A DNA stretch of 64,000 bases from JBMNGN01 sp050949865 (GCA_050949865.1 JBMNGN010000004.1:62001-126000); one strand, 5' to 3'; counted from the stretch's first letter, positions 25,530 to 34,950 are shown. A program made the numbers and translations. The notes: generated from the letters alone by a model not told the origin.

Positions 25530-27089
25530 ATGATACCGGCGACGGTCACATCGCGCTTTTCCAATCTTGCCGTGTCCGTGCCCAAGCGACGCCGGGTTGC
25601 GGGCTACGCCCGCGTTTCCACAGAAAAGGAAGAACAGCAGTCAAGCTATGAGGCGCAGGTGGACTACTACACCAAGTACATCAAGGAGCGCCCAGATTGG
25701 GACTTCGTGTTTGTATATACGGACGAGGGAATTTCGGCGACTAATACGAAAAAGCGTGACGGCTTCAATCAGATGATTAAAGATGCGCTGGACGGTAAAA
25801 TCGACCTGATAATCACAAAATCAGTCAGCCGTTTCGCAAGAAATACGGTCGACAGCCTCACCGCCGTGCGAAAGCTTAAGGCGGCGAACATTGAAATTTA
25901 CTTCGAGAAGGAAAATATTTGGACTTTTGACGCCAAGGGCGAACTGCTCATCACGATAATGTCCTCTCTGGCGCAGGAGGAAAGCCGGAGCATTTCAGAG
26001 AACGTCACGTGGGGCTGGCGCAAGCGTATCGCCGACGGCAAGGTGTCCATGTCATACGGTCAATTTCTCGGATATGAGAAGAGCGCGGACGGTACGCCGC
26101 AGATTGTGCCGGAGGAAGCCAAAATTGTGCGGTTGATTTACACGATGTTCCTGCAGGGGAAAACACCCACCGCGATTGCCAAGCATCTCACGGCGCAGGG
26201 CATTCCGACGCCCGGCGGCAAGGAACGCTGGCAATGTAATGTGGTCGAAAGCATTCTTACCAACGAGAAGTACAAGGGCGACGCGCTTCTCCAAAAGACC
26301 TTCACGACGGATTTCCTGACGAAGAAGATGAAGCCGAACGAGGGCGAAGTGCCGCAATTTTATGTTACGGACAGTCACGATGGAATCATTGACGCCGAGG
26401 ACTTCGATATGGTACAGGCGGAGTTTGCACGGCGTAAGGCATTAGGGCGCAGCTATAATTGTAAAAGCTGCTTTTCGGCGAAGCTGGTCTGTGGCGATTG
26501 CGGCGGCTTCTATGGCTCGAAGGTCTGGCACTCAACCGACAAATACCGCCGTGTGATATGGCAATGCAACAGCAAATTCAAAAAGGGCGAGAAATGTGCC
26601 ACGCCGCATTTAACCGAGGATGAAATAAAGGAGCGCTTCATTCAGGCGTGGAACGGTATGCAGGACATTACCGATGAGGTTATTAGTGAGTGCTGGTTGG
26701 CGCTTGCCGACCTTTTTGACAGCGCTGCAATTGACGATGAGCTTGCGGCAAAGAACGCGGAAGCCGAGGTGCTTATCGAAATGAACCGCAAGCACATCGC
26801 TGAAAACGCATCAGCGGCACAGGATCAGAAAGCATATAAAAAGCGGCAGGAGGAGCTTGTGTCAAAGTACAATGCGGTGGTAAAGCGAATCGATGAGCTG
26901 AAATCCGAAATGGAAAAACGAAAAATCCAGCGAACGGTGCTCACAGCTTTTATTGACACGATGGAGCAGCAGCGTGGGACACTCGCGGAATTTGACGAGA
27001 GTCGGTGGTTGGCAGTCGTGGAAAAGGCGACTGTTCACACCGACGGGCGTCTGGTGCTTGCCCTGATGGACGGCCGCGAAATTGAATAG
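25530..27089 (+). CDS. Large serine recombinase 2
   Basis: 519 residues. Resolvase domain with VAGYARVSTEKEEQQSSYEAQ (catalytic Ser30), RDGFNQMIKDALDGKIDLIITKSVSRFARN; recombinase domain with LIYTMFLQGKTPTAIAKHLTAQGIPTPGGKERW; zinc ribbon CGDCGGFYGSKVWH ... CNSKFKKGEKCATP; and a C-terminal coiled coil about 410-475. It would integrate or excise the phage-like element at attachment sites. The original start (MARTITM) lies before the transposon; ATG 25530 comes from the duplicated target ACAATG and has no ribosome site, so expression is doubtful although the frame is intact. Confidence 0.93.
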   Translation: MIPATVTSRFSNLAVSVPKRRRVAGYARVSTEKEEQQSSYEAQVDYYTKYIKERPDWDFVFVYTDEGISATNTKKRDGFNQMIKDALDGKIDLIITKSVSRFARNTVDSLTAVRKLKAANIEIYFEKENIWTFDAKGELLITIMSSLAQEESRSISENVTWGWRKRIADGKVSMSYGQFLGYEKSADGTPQIVPEEAKIVRLIYTMFLQGKTPTAIAKHLTAQGIPTPGGKERWQCNVVESILTNEKYKGDALLQKTFTTDFLTKKMKPNEGEVPQFYVTDSHDGIIDAEDFDMVQAEFARRKALGRSYNCKSCFSAKLVCGDCGGFYGSKVWHSTDKYRRVIWQCNSKFKKGEKCATPHLTEDEIKERFIQAWNGMQDITDEVISECWLALADLFDSAAIDDELAAKNAEAEVLIEMNRKHIAENASAAQDQKAYKKRQEELVSKYNAVVKRIDELKSEMEKRKIQRTVLTAFIDTMEQQRGTLAEFDESRWLAVVEKATVHTDGRLVLALMDGREIE

Positions 27090-27108
27090 AATAAGCGATG
27101 GGCATAGA

Positions 27109-27142
27109 CTCCCTGCGTCGAAAGCGATGCGGGGAGCTTTTT
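27109..27142 (+). terminator. Terminator after serine recombinase
   Basis: CTCCCTGCGTCG (27109-27120) pairs with CGATGCGGGGAG (27125-27136) around an AAAG loop, followed by CTTTTTG. Confidence 0.85.
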
Positions 27143-27380
27143 GTTGTGTCGGTTCCGCAGTTACACTCAAAAACACGGTTTGCACCAAAGATGCACCAAA
27201 GCTCAAAAAATGCACCAAAACACTGCTCGTTAACGATTTGTCGGAGGGACAATGGCACTTGAGAGGAAAATCAGCGTTTCAAAGGCAAAAATCGATATCC
27301 GCTGGAGCTTCCGGCAGGCGCGGTTTAATAACGGAGACAGCCTGAAAAGCCTGTAAATACGGCGTTTTCGGGCATAAAAA
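27143..27380. other. Right flank of the phage-like element
   Basis: Holds three close copies of TGCACCAAA (27181-27219), a TCGTTAACGA palindrome at 27227-27236 and one possible small gene (27252-27356). The right boundary of the integrated element should lie here, but no matching left attachment core was found near 17400, which agrees with the left part of the element being deleted. Confidence 0.4.
27252..27356 (+). CDS. Possible 34-residue basic peptide
   Basis: ATG 27252 with a CGGAGGGAC site 4 nt upstream; reads MALERKISVSKAKIDIRWSF and ends in NGDSLKSL. Basic, no membrane segment, no recognised family. The good ribosome site is the only support, and it could be the start of a gene cut off by integration. 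Confidence 0.3.
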   Translation: MALERKISVSKAKIDIRWSFRQARFNNGDSLKSL

Positions 27381-27425
27381 TGTCGCAGAGAACGAATACA
27401 ATCATTGTATCAATTCTCTGCGACA
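27376..27425 (-). terminator. Terminator of tRNA-Leu(GAG)
   Basis: TGTCGCAGAGAA (27381-27392) and TTCTCTGCGACA (27414-27425) form a 12-bp stem, extended by an inner ATACAAT/ATTGTAT helix. Read leftward it is followed by TTTTTATG. It begins five bases after the tRNA CCA end. Confidence 0.88.
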
Positions 27426-27429
27426 TAGT

Positions 27430-27514
27430 TGGTGTCGGAGGAGGGACTTGAACCCTCACCCGGTTAAGGATACGCCCCTCAAACGTACGTGTCTGCCCGT
27501 TCCACCACTCCGAC
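27430..27514 (-). tRNA. tRNA-Leu (anticodon GAG)
   Basis: The acceptor strands GTCGGAG and CTCCGAC pair; the anticodon stem TACGT/GCGTA closes the 7-nt loop TTGAGGG with anticodon GAG; a long variable arm typical of leucine tRNAs follows, then the T-arm GAGGGTTCAAGTCCCTC and an encoded CCA. Transcribed leftward with its own terminator. It abuts the right side of the mobile region, as tRNA genes often do, but its 3' end is intact and unduplicated. Confidence 0.95.
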
Positions 27515-27619
27515 ACATTTTAGTACGGATACCCCAGGAGGTATCCCGACATGTGGTATTATACAACAGTTGTCTCACCCATGTCAATTATCCCGGATTG
27601 GACTCGAAATGGACTGTTT

Positions 27620-29254
27620 TCAAACTTTCTGGGTATCGGGGCTAGGGGTACCTGGTTCCTCAACCGGTGGCTTTACCAGCTGCACCTTATACCAATCGAT
27701 CATTTCCCTGCCATCCAGGTTGAGGGAGTTTACGTTTTCCCCCACCAGTTTGTTGGCATCTTTTTGAAATAGCCAAAGAAACGGAGCATCGTCAACGATG
27801 ATTTCCTCAGCCCGGTTCAAAAGCTTTAACCTCTCCTGCTGGCTCTTGGTTTCTGCCCGGGCGGCTTCCAGTATTTTGTCCACCAGGGGATTGAAATAAC
27901 CGGAAAAGTTGCTTATTCCGATATTAGAGCTGTGGAAAAGACTGTATAGGAAGCTGTCAGCATCTGGATAATCAGCATACCAGCCAATCCTGAAAAACGC
28001 CAGATCCATATGGGCCAGGTGGTTTTTATAACTATTCCATTCAATAGCCTGCAACTTTACCTCCAGTCCTATTTGAGATAATTGGGCGGCGATGGATTCG
28101 GCTACTATCCGGTGCCCTTCATCGGTATTATAACTTAGGATCAGCGTCTTGTTACCCGGTTTTGAGAGATAGCCTGATTCCTCCAAAAGCCTTTTAGCTT
28201 TATCCGGATCGTAGGAATACCCTGGCATATCATGGTTATATCCCCTGGTTCCTACGGGAATAACGCCTTTTAATGGACGGTATCCCTGACCTAAAACGTT
28301 GTCTGCTATGGCTTTGCGGTCTATAGCGTAGTTTATGGCTCTTCTTAAGAGGTAGTTACCGGCGAAGGGCTCCTTGTTGACATTGAAACCTACCGCATAT
28401 ATATTCATTACCGGCTTGCCGACAAAGGCCTTTTTAAATTGATCACTGGCTTTGATGTTTTTTACTTCTGCTAAAGGAATTGAATCAAGGTAGTCCAGCC
28501 TTCCTGCTTGAAATTCTTTAAGACCCTGGTTGGCATCATTGAAAACAGTCATCTCCACCCCGGTCAAGTAGGGAACTCCACGGTGATAATTATCAAACCT
28601 GGAGAATTTGAATAGCCGGTTGTCCTTGTTTTCCGAAAGTATGAAAGGGCCGGTCCCTGCAGAATCATCCACATCAAATACCCAAAACATGGGGTTTACC
28701 AGCATGTAAATAAAAGATGAATTTGGTTGGTCAAAATTCACCCGGATAGTAGAACTGTCTACCACCTGAATTCCTGATATTTCTGTGCTTTTACCTTCAA
28801 GCCTTTCGCGGCTGCCGGTTATGGATAAAAAGTGGGTGATATTTATCTTATCTTTGGTTGTGGAAAAGTTCTTTTCCCATGAGGCTTTAACGTCATTGGC
28901 CTGCATCTTTTTGCCGTTGTGAAATTCAACGTTTTGTTTCAGGTTTATGATGAGCGATTTCCCATCAGCTGAGTACTTCCAGTTTCTGGCCAAGAGTGGT
29001 TTCAGGGTTCCTGCTGCATCATCATAATAGACCAGCCCTTCGTATATAGCAGAAGCAATCAGCAGCTCTTCACGGGTTGATACCAGGCCTGGTTCAAGGG
29101 TTTCTACCGAACCGGCCAATCCCGCATAAAAAGGTCTGGAATCAAGGTTGGCGGTATAAGTTGTATTATTATATGTATATATAATGCCTGCCATTAACAG
29201 CAGGAGTCCCAACATTGAACCGAATAAGGCCAGTCTTTTTAGATTAACATACAT
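27620..29254 (-). CDS. Peptide/solute-binding protein of an ABC transporter (family 5)
   Basis: 544 residues. An N-terminal membrane helix (residues 8-26) with no lipobox Cys suggests a membrane-anchored rather than lipoprotein form. The SBP_bac_5 domain shows GLVSTREELLIASAIYEGLVYYD, LARNWKYSADGKSLIINLKQNVEFHNGKKMQANDVKASW and the RRAINYAIDRKAIADNVLGQGYRPLKG motifs. It would bind oligopeptides or nickel-like ligands outside the membrane. No permease or ATPase genes are adjacent, so it is an orphan that must work with a transporter encoded elsewhere. Confidence 0.88.
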   Translation of the reverse strand: MYVNLKRLALFGSMLGLLLLMAGIIYTYNNTTYTANLDSRPFYAGLAGSVETLEPGLVSTREELLIASAIYEGLVYYDDAAGTLKPLLARNWKYSADGKSLIINLKQNVEFHNGKKMQANDVKASWEKNFSTTKDKINITHFLSITGSRERLEGKSTEISGIQVVDSSTIRVNFDQPNSSFIYMLVNPMFWVFDVDDSAGTGPFILSENKDNRLFKFSRFDNYHRGVPYLTGVEMTVFNDANQGLKEFQAGRLDYLDSIPLAEVKNIKASDQFKKAFVGKPVMNIYAVGFNVNKEPFAGNYLLRRAINYAIDRKAIADNVLGQGYRPLKGVIPVGTRGYNHDMPGYSYDPDKAKRLLEESGYLSKPGNKTLILSYNTDEGHRIVAESIAAQLSQIGLEVKLQAIEWNSYKNHLAHMDLAFFRIGWYADYPDADSFLYSLFHSSNIGISNFSGYFNPLVDKILEAARAETKSQQERLKLLNRAEEIIVDDAPFLWLFQKDANKLVGENVNSLNLDGREMIDWYKVQLVKPPVEEPGTPSPDTQKV

Positions 29255-29348
29255 AAAAAAATGCCCCCTTCCTTGAGGACATTATATTAAATGCTTATCC
29301 AACATATTCCTTTATTTACCATGTGTAAACAGTCTTTTTCAGAAATAA

Positions 29349-29912
29349 TCACTTGTATATTGCCTGATAGGCTTGATAACTTTTTAGCACATTTTTAACA
29401 TAACTCCTGGTTTCAGCAAAGGGAATACTATCGATGGTTTGAACCTCACCGTCCCATTTTTCCTGCAAAATCCACTCTCTGACATTACCCTGCCCGGCAT
29501 TATATGCTGCAATAACCATAGGGATTCTGCCGTCAAACTCCCGGTTCAGATTAGACAGGTACCAGCAGCCAAAACTGATATTAATTTTAGGATCGTGCAG
29601 CTGCTTTAGATCGAAGTCTGAGATATTCTTTTGTTCGGCTATCCAGCGTGCAGTATCAGGCATTAGCTGCATCAGACCTATTGCGCCTGCCGATGATTCT
29701 GCCATAACCTGGTATTTGCTTTCCGTGCGGATAATGGCAAAGGCTAAATATGGATCAATGTTGTTTTCATATGCCGCTGAAAAAACAATATCTTTATGGG
29801 GTTGGGGATAAAAGAAGCCGATCCAATGAGGAAAGGAAATAATAATACCTAAAAAGAGCAAAATACAAACCCAAATGGCTGCTGACAAACGTTTTTTCAG
29901 AGTCCTGGTCAA
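29349..29912 (-). CDS. Lytic transglycosylase (SLT domain)
   Basis: About 187 residues: an N-terminal membrane helix, then a soluble lytic transglycosylase domain with AFAIIRTESKY (catalytic Glu in the ES motif), SAGAIGLMQLMPDTARWIA and MVIAAYNAGQGNVREW, all hallmarks of family 1 SLT. It cleaves peptidoglycan to anhydromuropeptides. The start is uncertain: TTG at 29912 has GGGGG 8 nt upstream and is preferred over the TTG at 29930. It follows coaE by 30-odd bp in the same leftward run, an arrangement common in Clostridia. Confidence 0.9.
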   Translation of the reverse strand: MTRTLKKRLSAAIWVCILLFLGIIISFPHWIGFFYPQPHKDIVFSAAYENNIDPYLAFAIIRTESKYQVMAESSAGAIGLMQLMPDTARWIAEQKNISDFDLKQLHDPKINISFGCWYLSNLNREFDGRIPMVIAAYNAGQGNVREWILQEKWDGEVQTIDSIPFAETRSYVKNVLKSYQAYQAIYK

Positions 29913-29945
29913 AATGGATACCCCCGGCAAAGCTTTTAATCATTA

Positions 29946-30554
29946 CTATGATTGTTTACGGCCAAATTTTTCAGCAAAATATTGGGAAACTACCTTTATA
30001 GTTTCCTCTACTCCTTTACTGTTGTCAATTACTACATCAGCTCTTTTTGCTTTTTCATCCAACGACATTTGGGCCTCAATTCTTTTTATTGCTAGGTCAC
30101 GATCTAAACCATTTCTTTGCATTAAGCGCTTAATTTGAGTTTCCCGATCGACCCAAACCACCCATACTTCATCATAATTCTTTTCTTTGTTGGCCTCGTA
30201 CAGCAGCGGCACTTCCACAAATACTATGGCATCAGGCTGCGATAAACGAAGGCAGTCGATTTGCTGCTTAACCAACTCGTGAATTCTGGGATGGGTTATG
30301 GCATTTAGTTTTTTGAGTTTATCTGGATCATTAAAAACTACTTGTCCAAGTTTTTCCCGATCGATAGTCATATCAGCAGCCAGTATCTCCCGGCCAAAAT
30401 AGTTCACGATGTCAGTCCAGGCAGGCTTATGAGGTTCCATGGCCTTATGGGCTACCTTGTCCACATCGATAACGGCAGCCCCCAGTTCCCGTAAAACCTT
30501 GGATACTGTACTCTTTCCACTGGCTATCCCGCCGGTTAATCCGATCAATTGCAA
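29946..30554 (-). CDS. coaE: Dephospho-CoA kinase
   Basis: 202 residues from a TTG start with an AGAGGTGAT site; the open frame extends 51 codons further upstream but into the preceding gene. Walker A GLTGGIASGKST is at the N-terminus, followed by the VIDVDKVAHK segment, HPRIHELVKQQ and VVWVDRETQIKRLMQRNGL. It phosphorylates the ribose 3'-OH of dephospho-CoA, the last step of CoA synthesis in the cytoplasm. It sits between ytaF (11 bp upstream) and the transglycosylase. Confidence 0.95.
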   Translation of the reverse strand: MQLIGLTGGIASGKSTVSKVLRELGAAVIDVDKVAHKAMEPHKPAWTDIVNYFGREILAADMTIDREKLGQVVFNDPDKLKKLNAITHPRIHELVKQQIDCLRLSQPDAIVFVEVPLLYEANKEKNYDEVWVVWVDRETQIKRLMQRNGLDRDLAIKRIEAQMSLDEKAKRADVVIDNSKGVEETIKVVSQYFAEKFGRKQS

Positions 30555-30565
30555 AAATATCACCT

Positions 30566-31198
30566 CTAAATAAATCTGCCAATACCGATAAAAATAAAGA
30601 TAATCCCAGGAAGCACTGAAGATACATTTTTTACATATTTGCTGCTGATGGCAGCAGCTATCATAACCCCCAGGTTGATTAACACCAGTTTTAATCCCCC
30701 CACACAAAGGGCGGTAAGGGGTATATTAAAACCCGCCATGGCAACTCCTGCCCCAGCTCCAAGAGCATCAAGAGCTAAGGCCAGGCCTAAAAAAAATGAT
30801 TCCCGGGGGCTGATCTCTCCCGACGAATCCAGATCAGCACTGGAAGGTTCCTTCAGTATTTTGATTATTATACCCAGGGGGCGAACCTTTAAGGTTAACA
30901 ATTCATCGCTGTTCCCGTTAACCTGAGATAAACCCTCCCTTACCGCTCTCCCCAGGAAGAATATCCCTATGGTAATCAGCAGCAAGGCACCGATGGAAGA
31001 AGAAACCCTCTCGGAGAAAAGAGCCGATAACCCCTGGCCACATACCATGGATACCGTTACTGCCAAAGCCGAAGCCACGGCTATCACTGCTAATGATAGC
31101 ATAGGAACTCTAATCTTTTTAATTCCATAAGCAACTCCAACCATGAACCCGTCAGTGCTTACCGCCAGGGCAAATAACAGTATAGCCAAGAAATCCAA
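30566..31198 (-). CDS. ytaF: Sporulation membrane protein YtaF-like (MntP superfamily)
   Basis: 210 residues with six hydrophobic segments and the duplicated MntP-type motif: ALAVSTDGFMVGVAYGIKKI near residue 10 and the counterpart ALALDALGAGAGVAMAG near 140. Between them lies a hydrophilic loop (about 100-130). YtaF is produced during sporulation in Bacillus and is encoded next to mutM and coaE, exactly as here. Metal-ion export is inferred from the MntP relationship. Confidence 0.9.
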   Translation of the reverse strand: MDFLAILLFALAVSTDGFMVGVAYGIKKIRVPMLSLAVIAVASALAVTVSMVCGQGLSALFSERVSSSIGALLLITIGIFFLGRAVREGLSQVNGNSDELLTLKVRPLGIIIKILKEPSSADLDSSGEISPRESFFLGLALALDALGAGAGVAMAGFNIPLTALCVGGLKLVLINLGVMIAAAISSKYVKNVSSVLPGIIFIFIGIGRFI

Positions 31199-31269
31199 GT
31201 ATATCTACTCCTATTCCTATTATTAGTTTTCTATCTCTACTATATGGATAGGAGTAAAAAACGGTTACC

Positions 31270-32076
31270 TCACCTCTGACAGCCGGGACAGAAGAAGCTG
31301 CTTCTCCCTCCAATCTTTTCTCTCCTTAATATCTGGTCACAAACTGGACACTTTTGGTTTATTTTTCCGTATACCTTTAACTCATCTTGAAAGGACCCCG
31401 GTTGATTGGAACCATCCCGGTAATCGCGAAAAGTTGTGCCCCGATACCTTATACTCTTTTGCAGCACTTTTTTAATCGCCTGGCAGAGTTTGCCTATCTC
31501 CTCCCGGGAAAGAGATTGCGCCGGCCGGCTTGGTCTAATGCCGGCCTCAAAAAGAGCCTCATCAGCATAAATATTACCGATGCCGGAGATCAGGTTCTGA
31601 ACTAATAACAGGCTCTTAATGGCTATCCGCCTGCCCCGGGTGATCTGTTCCAGGTAATCCGGAGTAAAATCCCCGGTCAAGGGCTCAATCCCCAATCTAG
31701 CAAAGAAGGGTTGTATGTCGCGCAAGAACCATACCCCGCCAAATCGGCGTGGATCCTGGTATACCAGGGTTTGATGGTTACCAAGGTGTACAATCAGATG
31801 AACATGGGGCAGATCAACCGGCTGGTCGCTGCCCTGTAAGTAAATCCTTCCGCTCATCCCCAGGTGTATGACTAAATACAGCTGGTTCTTAAAAGAGATA
31901 ACCAGGTATTTCCCCCTTCTGGTTACGGCACTGATGGGGCTGCCGGTAACTTTGCCCGGTTCATACTCCTGAAGACGGATAATGTCTTTTCGCCTTACAT
32001 CTATTTGGGAAACTTTTTCTCCCACTATGGACTGCAATGAATTCTTGATTGTTTCTACTTCTGGCAGTTCTGGCAT
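31270..32076 (-). CDS. mutM: Formamidopyrimidine-DNA glycosylase
   Basis: 268 residues starting MPELPEVETI, whose processed Pro2 and Glu3 are the catalytic residues; ATG 32076 follows an AGGGTG site, while the open frame continues upstream without family similarity. Other features: HLGMSGR, the H2TH region NLISGIGNIYADEALFEAGI, and the C-terminal zinc finger CPVC ... FFCPGCQR. It removes 8-oxoguanine and formamidopyrimidines and nicks the site. polA lies just upstream, forming the usual polA-mutM-ytaF-coaE order of Clostridia. Confidence 0.97.
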   Translation of the reverse strand: MPELPEVETIKNSLQSIVGEKVSQIDVRRKDIIRLQEYEPGKVTGSPISAVTRRGKYLVISFKNQLYLVIHLGMSGRIYLQGSDQPVDLPHVHLIVHLGNHQTLVYQDPRRFGGVWFLRDIQPFFARLGIEPLTGDFTPDYLEQITRGRRIAIKSLLLVQNLISGIGNIYADEALFEAGIRPSRPAQSLSREEIGKLCQAIKKVLQKSIRYRGTTFRDYRDGSNQPGSFQDELKVYGKINQKCPVCDQILRREKIGGRSSFFCPGCQR

Positions 32077-32192
32077 AAATTTTTTCACCCTATATATTAA
32101 TGTAATAACATTATTCCCTGGCACTCGGCAAGCGAACCTATAAACAGGGGTTATGAAGTATGTGCCCCATCCAAGGACCATGTACCGCTGGT

Positions 32193-34799
32193 CTAGCAGT
32201 TTAAAGGCTGCATATCATACCAGTTGGTTCCGCATTTAATACTCACTTCCAGGGGAACCTTAAGGGTTACGGCAGTTTCCATACAATTATGCAACAGGCA
32301 GGAAATCTCCTTCAATTCATCTACCGGGACTTCCAGCAATAGCTCATCATGAACCTGCAGGAGCAGCCGGGACTTCAATCTGCGCTGCCTGATTTCTTCG
32401 AATACTTTTATCATGGCTATTTTTATTATATCGGCCGATGTCCCCTGTATCGGGGTGTTCAAGGCCGCCCGCCGGGCAAAGGCCTGGACCATCTTGTTCT
32501 TGGCCTTAAGATCCGGCAGGTAACGTCTTCGCTTTAACAAGGTTTCTACATACCCATATTCTTGGCCAAATTCCACTATATCGTTCATATACTTTTTTAC
32601 CCCGGGATAGGAGTTAAGGTAATTCTCAATATAGCGCCTGGCCTCGGAACGGCTGACACCAGTATCTCTTGCCAGTCCAAAGTCACTGATTCCATATATG
32701 ATTCCGAAATTAACTGCTTTTGCTCTTCTGCGCAGGTCGCTGTTAACCTGATCAATTGGCACATGGAATATCTCGGAAGCCGTCCGGGCATGAATATCTA
32801 TCCCCTGTTTAAAGGTATTAATCAGGATCTCATCCCCGCTGATATGGGCCAAGGAGCGCAGATCGATCTGGGAATAGTCTGCCGACATTAATACATAATC
32901 ATCCCTTCCCGGTAAAAACGCTTTCCTTATCCGGCGTCCTTCCTCCATTTTAATGGGAATGTTCTGCAGGTTTGGTTCTGCACTGGACAATCTCCCGGTG
33001 GTGGTTTGAGCCTGCTTAAAGATGGTATGAACCCTGCCGGTTTCGGGATGAATCAATGGCGGTAAAGCATCTACATATGTGGATTTCAGTTTACTTAATT
33101 GCCTGTAATCTAAAATATAGGCAATTATCTCATGTTCACCGTATAATTGTTCCAAGACTTCGGCTCCAGTGGCATAACCGCTTTTGGTTTTTTTGATTAT
33201 TCTTAAGCCCAGATCTTCGAACAGGACCTTTCCTAGTTGTTTAGGAGAATTAATATTAAACTTTGCCCCCGCTAATTCATATATGTTTTTTTCATCTATG
33301 GCCAGTCCAACCGCCAGTTCTTCGGAAATGGCTCTTAGTATATCCCGATCCACTTTTACTCCGGTAAATTCCATATAGGCGAGGACATTAGAAAGGGGCA
33401 TTTCGATATTTTTATATAAGGCCTGCAATTCTTCAGGGGCTGTATCCAGCATAGCCTGGTACAGGTCCTTGATGTAGGTCGCCTGTAAGGGATAATCATC
33501 CTTATCAACATTTTTATTCAGGTATTTATGAATCAATCCGCACAGATCCTCAACATTAACTGCCGGGTCCAACACATAGGCCAGGAGCATGGAATCTCCT
33601 GCCACTCCTTTAAGCTTTATGCCATGCCTCAGCAAGACTACCTGAATATGTTTGGCATTGTGCAGGTATTTTTGAATCTTTTTATCCTCCAGGCAAGGTT
33701 TAAGCTGGTGCAGTATTTCTGTTGGGTTATTGCCCGGTACAATTTGAAAAACCTTCCCGGAAACTTCAATAAATAGATCCTTGAGGTTGCCCCACATGGA
33801 ATGGTGTGTATCAGTGCGGATCAGCAGGGACATGTCCGATGTATCCTTAAACTGTTGAACTAAACCTTGGATATCCTCCGGTTTGCTGATCACATTAACT
33901 GCAACAGGCCCTTCTGAGGGGAGCTGACCTGCCCGGGGCTTTGGGGGAAGGTTATTGATAAACTGGTTAAACTCCAGCCTCCGGTATAGCTCAACCAGGC
34001 TATCGTAATCCGGTTCCCGGACCGCATAATCATTTAGCCGGCACTCCAAATCCATGTCAGTCACTACTGTTGCCAGGATCCGGCTGATGAAGGCTTTATC
34101 TTTATTATCGATTAGTTTCTGCCTCAGGCTGCCCTTTACCATATCCAGATTGGAGTAAAGGTTTTCCAAGCTTTTAAATTCCTGAATCAATTTAACGGCT
34201 GTTTTCGGTCCTATTCCCGGAACTCCGGGGATATTATCGGATGCGTCGCCCATTAGGGCCTTAACTTCTATCAGGCTTTTTGGCTCCACTCCCCACTTCT
34301 TCTGCACTTCTTCCGGGTCATACAGCTCAACCTGGCTAATCCCTTTTTTGGTCATGATAACCTTTGTCTTATCAGATACTAACTGCAGGGAATCGCCGTC
34401 TCCAGTAACTATTACACATTCTGCTCCCTGCTCCACCGCCTTCCGGCTCAAGGTTCCTATGATATCATCAGCTTCAAATCCTGGAACTTCAATATACTGT
34501 ACATTTAGCTTTTGCAACAAATCCCTTAACAGCTGAAACTGGCCGGCAAGCTCTTCGGGGGGCGCCTGGCGGTTGGCTTTGTAATCAATATACAAATCCT
34601 TGCGAAAGGTCTTTCTATCCATATCAAAGGCTACTGCTATATGGGTGGGCTGCTCTTCTTTCACCACTCGGTTGAACATGGTTAAAAAGCCATACACTCC
34701 ATTGGTATAAATCCCGTCCCGGGTACGCAACAAGGGTAAGGCAAAAAAAGCACGGAATAACAGGCTATTGCCATCTATTAACATCAGTTTTGCTGCCAC
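32193..34799 (-). CDS. polA: DNA polymerase I
   Basis: 868 residues. Residues 1-290 are the 5'-3' exonuclease (LMLIDGNSLLFRAFFAL, VEVKALMGDASDNIPGVPGIGPKTA). The middle 3'-5' exonuclease-like domain lacks the Asp-x-Glu metal motif (MSLLIRTDTHHSMWG), so proofreading is lost, as in many Bacillus-type PolA. The polymerase domain has motif A DYSQIDLR at 641-648, motif B RRRAKAVNFGIIYG and motif C QVHDELLLEV near 815-824. It fills gaps in repair and replaces RNA primers. Full length, no anomaly. Confidence 0.97.
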   Translation of the reverse strand: MAAKLMLIDGNSLLFRAFFALPLLRTRDGIYTNGVYGFLTMFNRVVKEEQPTHIAVAFDMDRKTFRKDLYIDYKANRQAPPEELAGQFQLLRDLLQKLNVQYIEVPGFEADDIIGTLSRKAVEQGAECVIVTGDGDSLQLVSDKTKVIMTKKGISQVELYDPEEVQKKWGVEPKSLIEVKALMGDASDNIPGVPGIGPKTAVKLIQEFKSLENLYSNLDMVKGSLRQKLIDNKDKAFISRILATVVTDMDLECRLNDYAVREPDYDSLVELYRRLEFNQFINNLPPKPRAGQLPSEGPVAVNVISKPEDIQGLVQQFKDTSDMSLLIRTDTHHSMWGNLKDLFIEVSGKVFQIVPGNNPTEILHQLKPCLEDKKIQKYLHNAKHIQVVLLRHGIKLKGVAGDSMLLAYVLDPAVNVEDLCGLIHKYLNKNVDKDDYPLQATYIKDLYQAMLDTAPEELQALYKNIEMPLSNVLAYMEFTGVKVDRDILRAISEELAVGLAIDEKNIYELAGAKFNINSPKQLGKVLFEDLGLRIIKKTKSGYATGAEVLEQLYGEHEIIAYILDYRQLSKLKSTYVDALPPLIHPETGRVHTIFKQAQTTTGRLSSAEPNLQNIPIKMEEGRRIRKAFLPGRDDYVLMSADYSQIDLRSLAHISGDEILINTFKQGIDIHARTASEIFHVPIDQVNSDLRRRAKAVNFGIIYGISDFGLARDTGVSRSEARRYIENYLNSYPGVKKYMNDIVEFGQEYGYVETLLKRRRYLPDLKAKNKMVQAFARRAALNTPIQGTSADIIKIAMIKVFEEIRQRRLKSRLLLQVHDELLLEVPVDELKEISCLLHNCMETAVTLKVPLEVSIKCGTNWYDMQPLNC

Positions 34800-34859
34800 T
34801 GCTTCACCTCATCAGACTATTCATCACTGACCAATTATAAATAATTGTACGACAAATGA

Positions 34860-34879
34860 AGTTAGCTTTAAAGCTAACT
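34860..34879. repeat. Perfect 20-bp palindrome
   Basis: AGTTAGCTTTAAAGCTAACT in the gap upstream of polA. Without a loop it is better suited to bind a dimeric protein than to form a hairpin; no regulator is assigned. Confidence 0.6.
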
Positions 34880-34900
34880 AAGCCTTTAGAAAAGATAAAA

Positions 34901-34922
34901 AGCAGGATTTTACGCTCCTGCT
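34901..34922 (-). terminator. Terminator of the sigma/anti-sigma operon
   Basis: AGCAGGA and TCCTGCT form a 7-bp stem around TTTTACGC; read leftward it is followed by TTTTTATCTTTT. Lies 29 bp after the anti-sigma gene. Confidence 0.85.
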
Positions 34923-34950
34923 TTACTATGTTAACCTATTTATGGTAATC

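Noticed and set aside
27181..27219. TGCACCAAA repeats as CRISPR or iteron origin
   Set aside because: Only three short copies with irregular spacing and no replication gene nearby.
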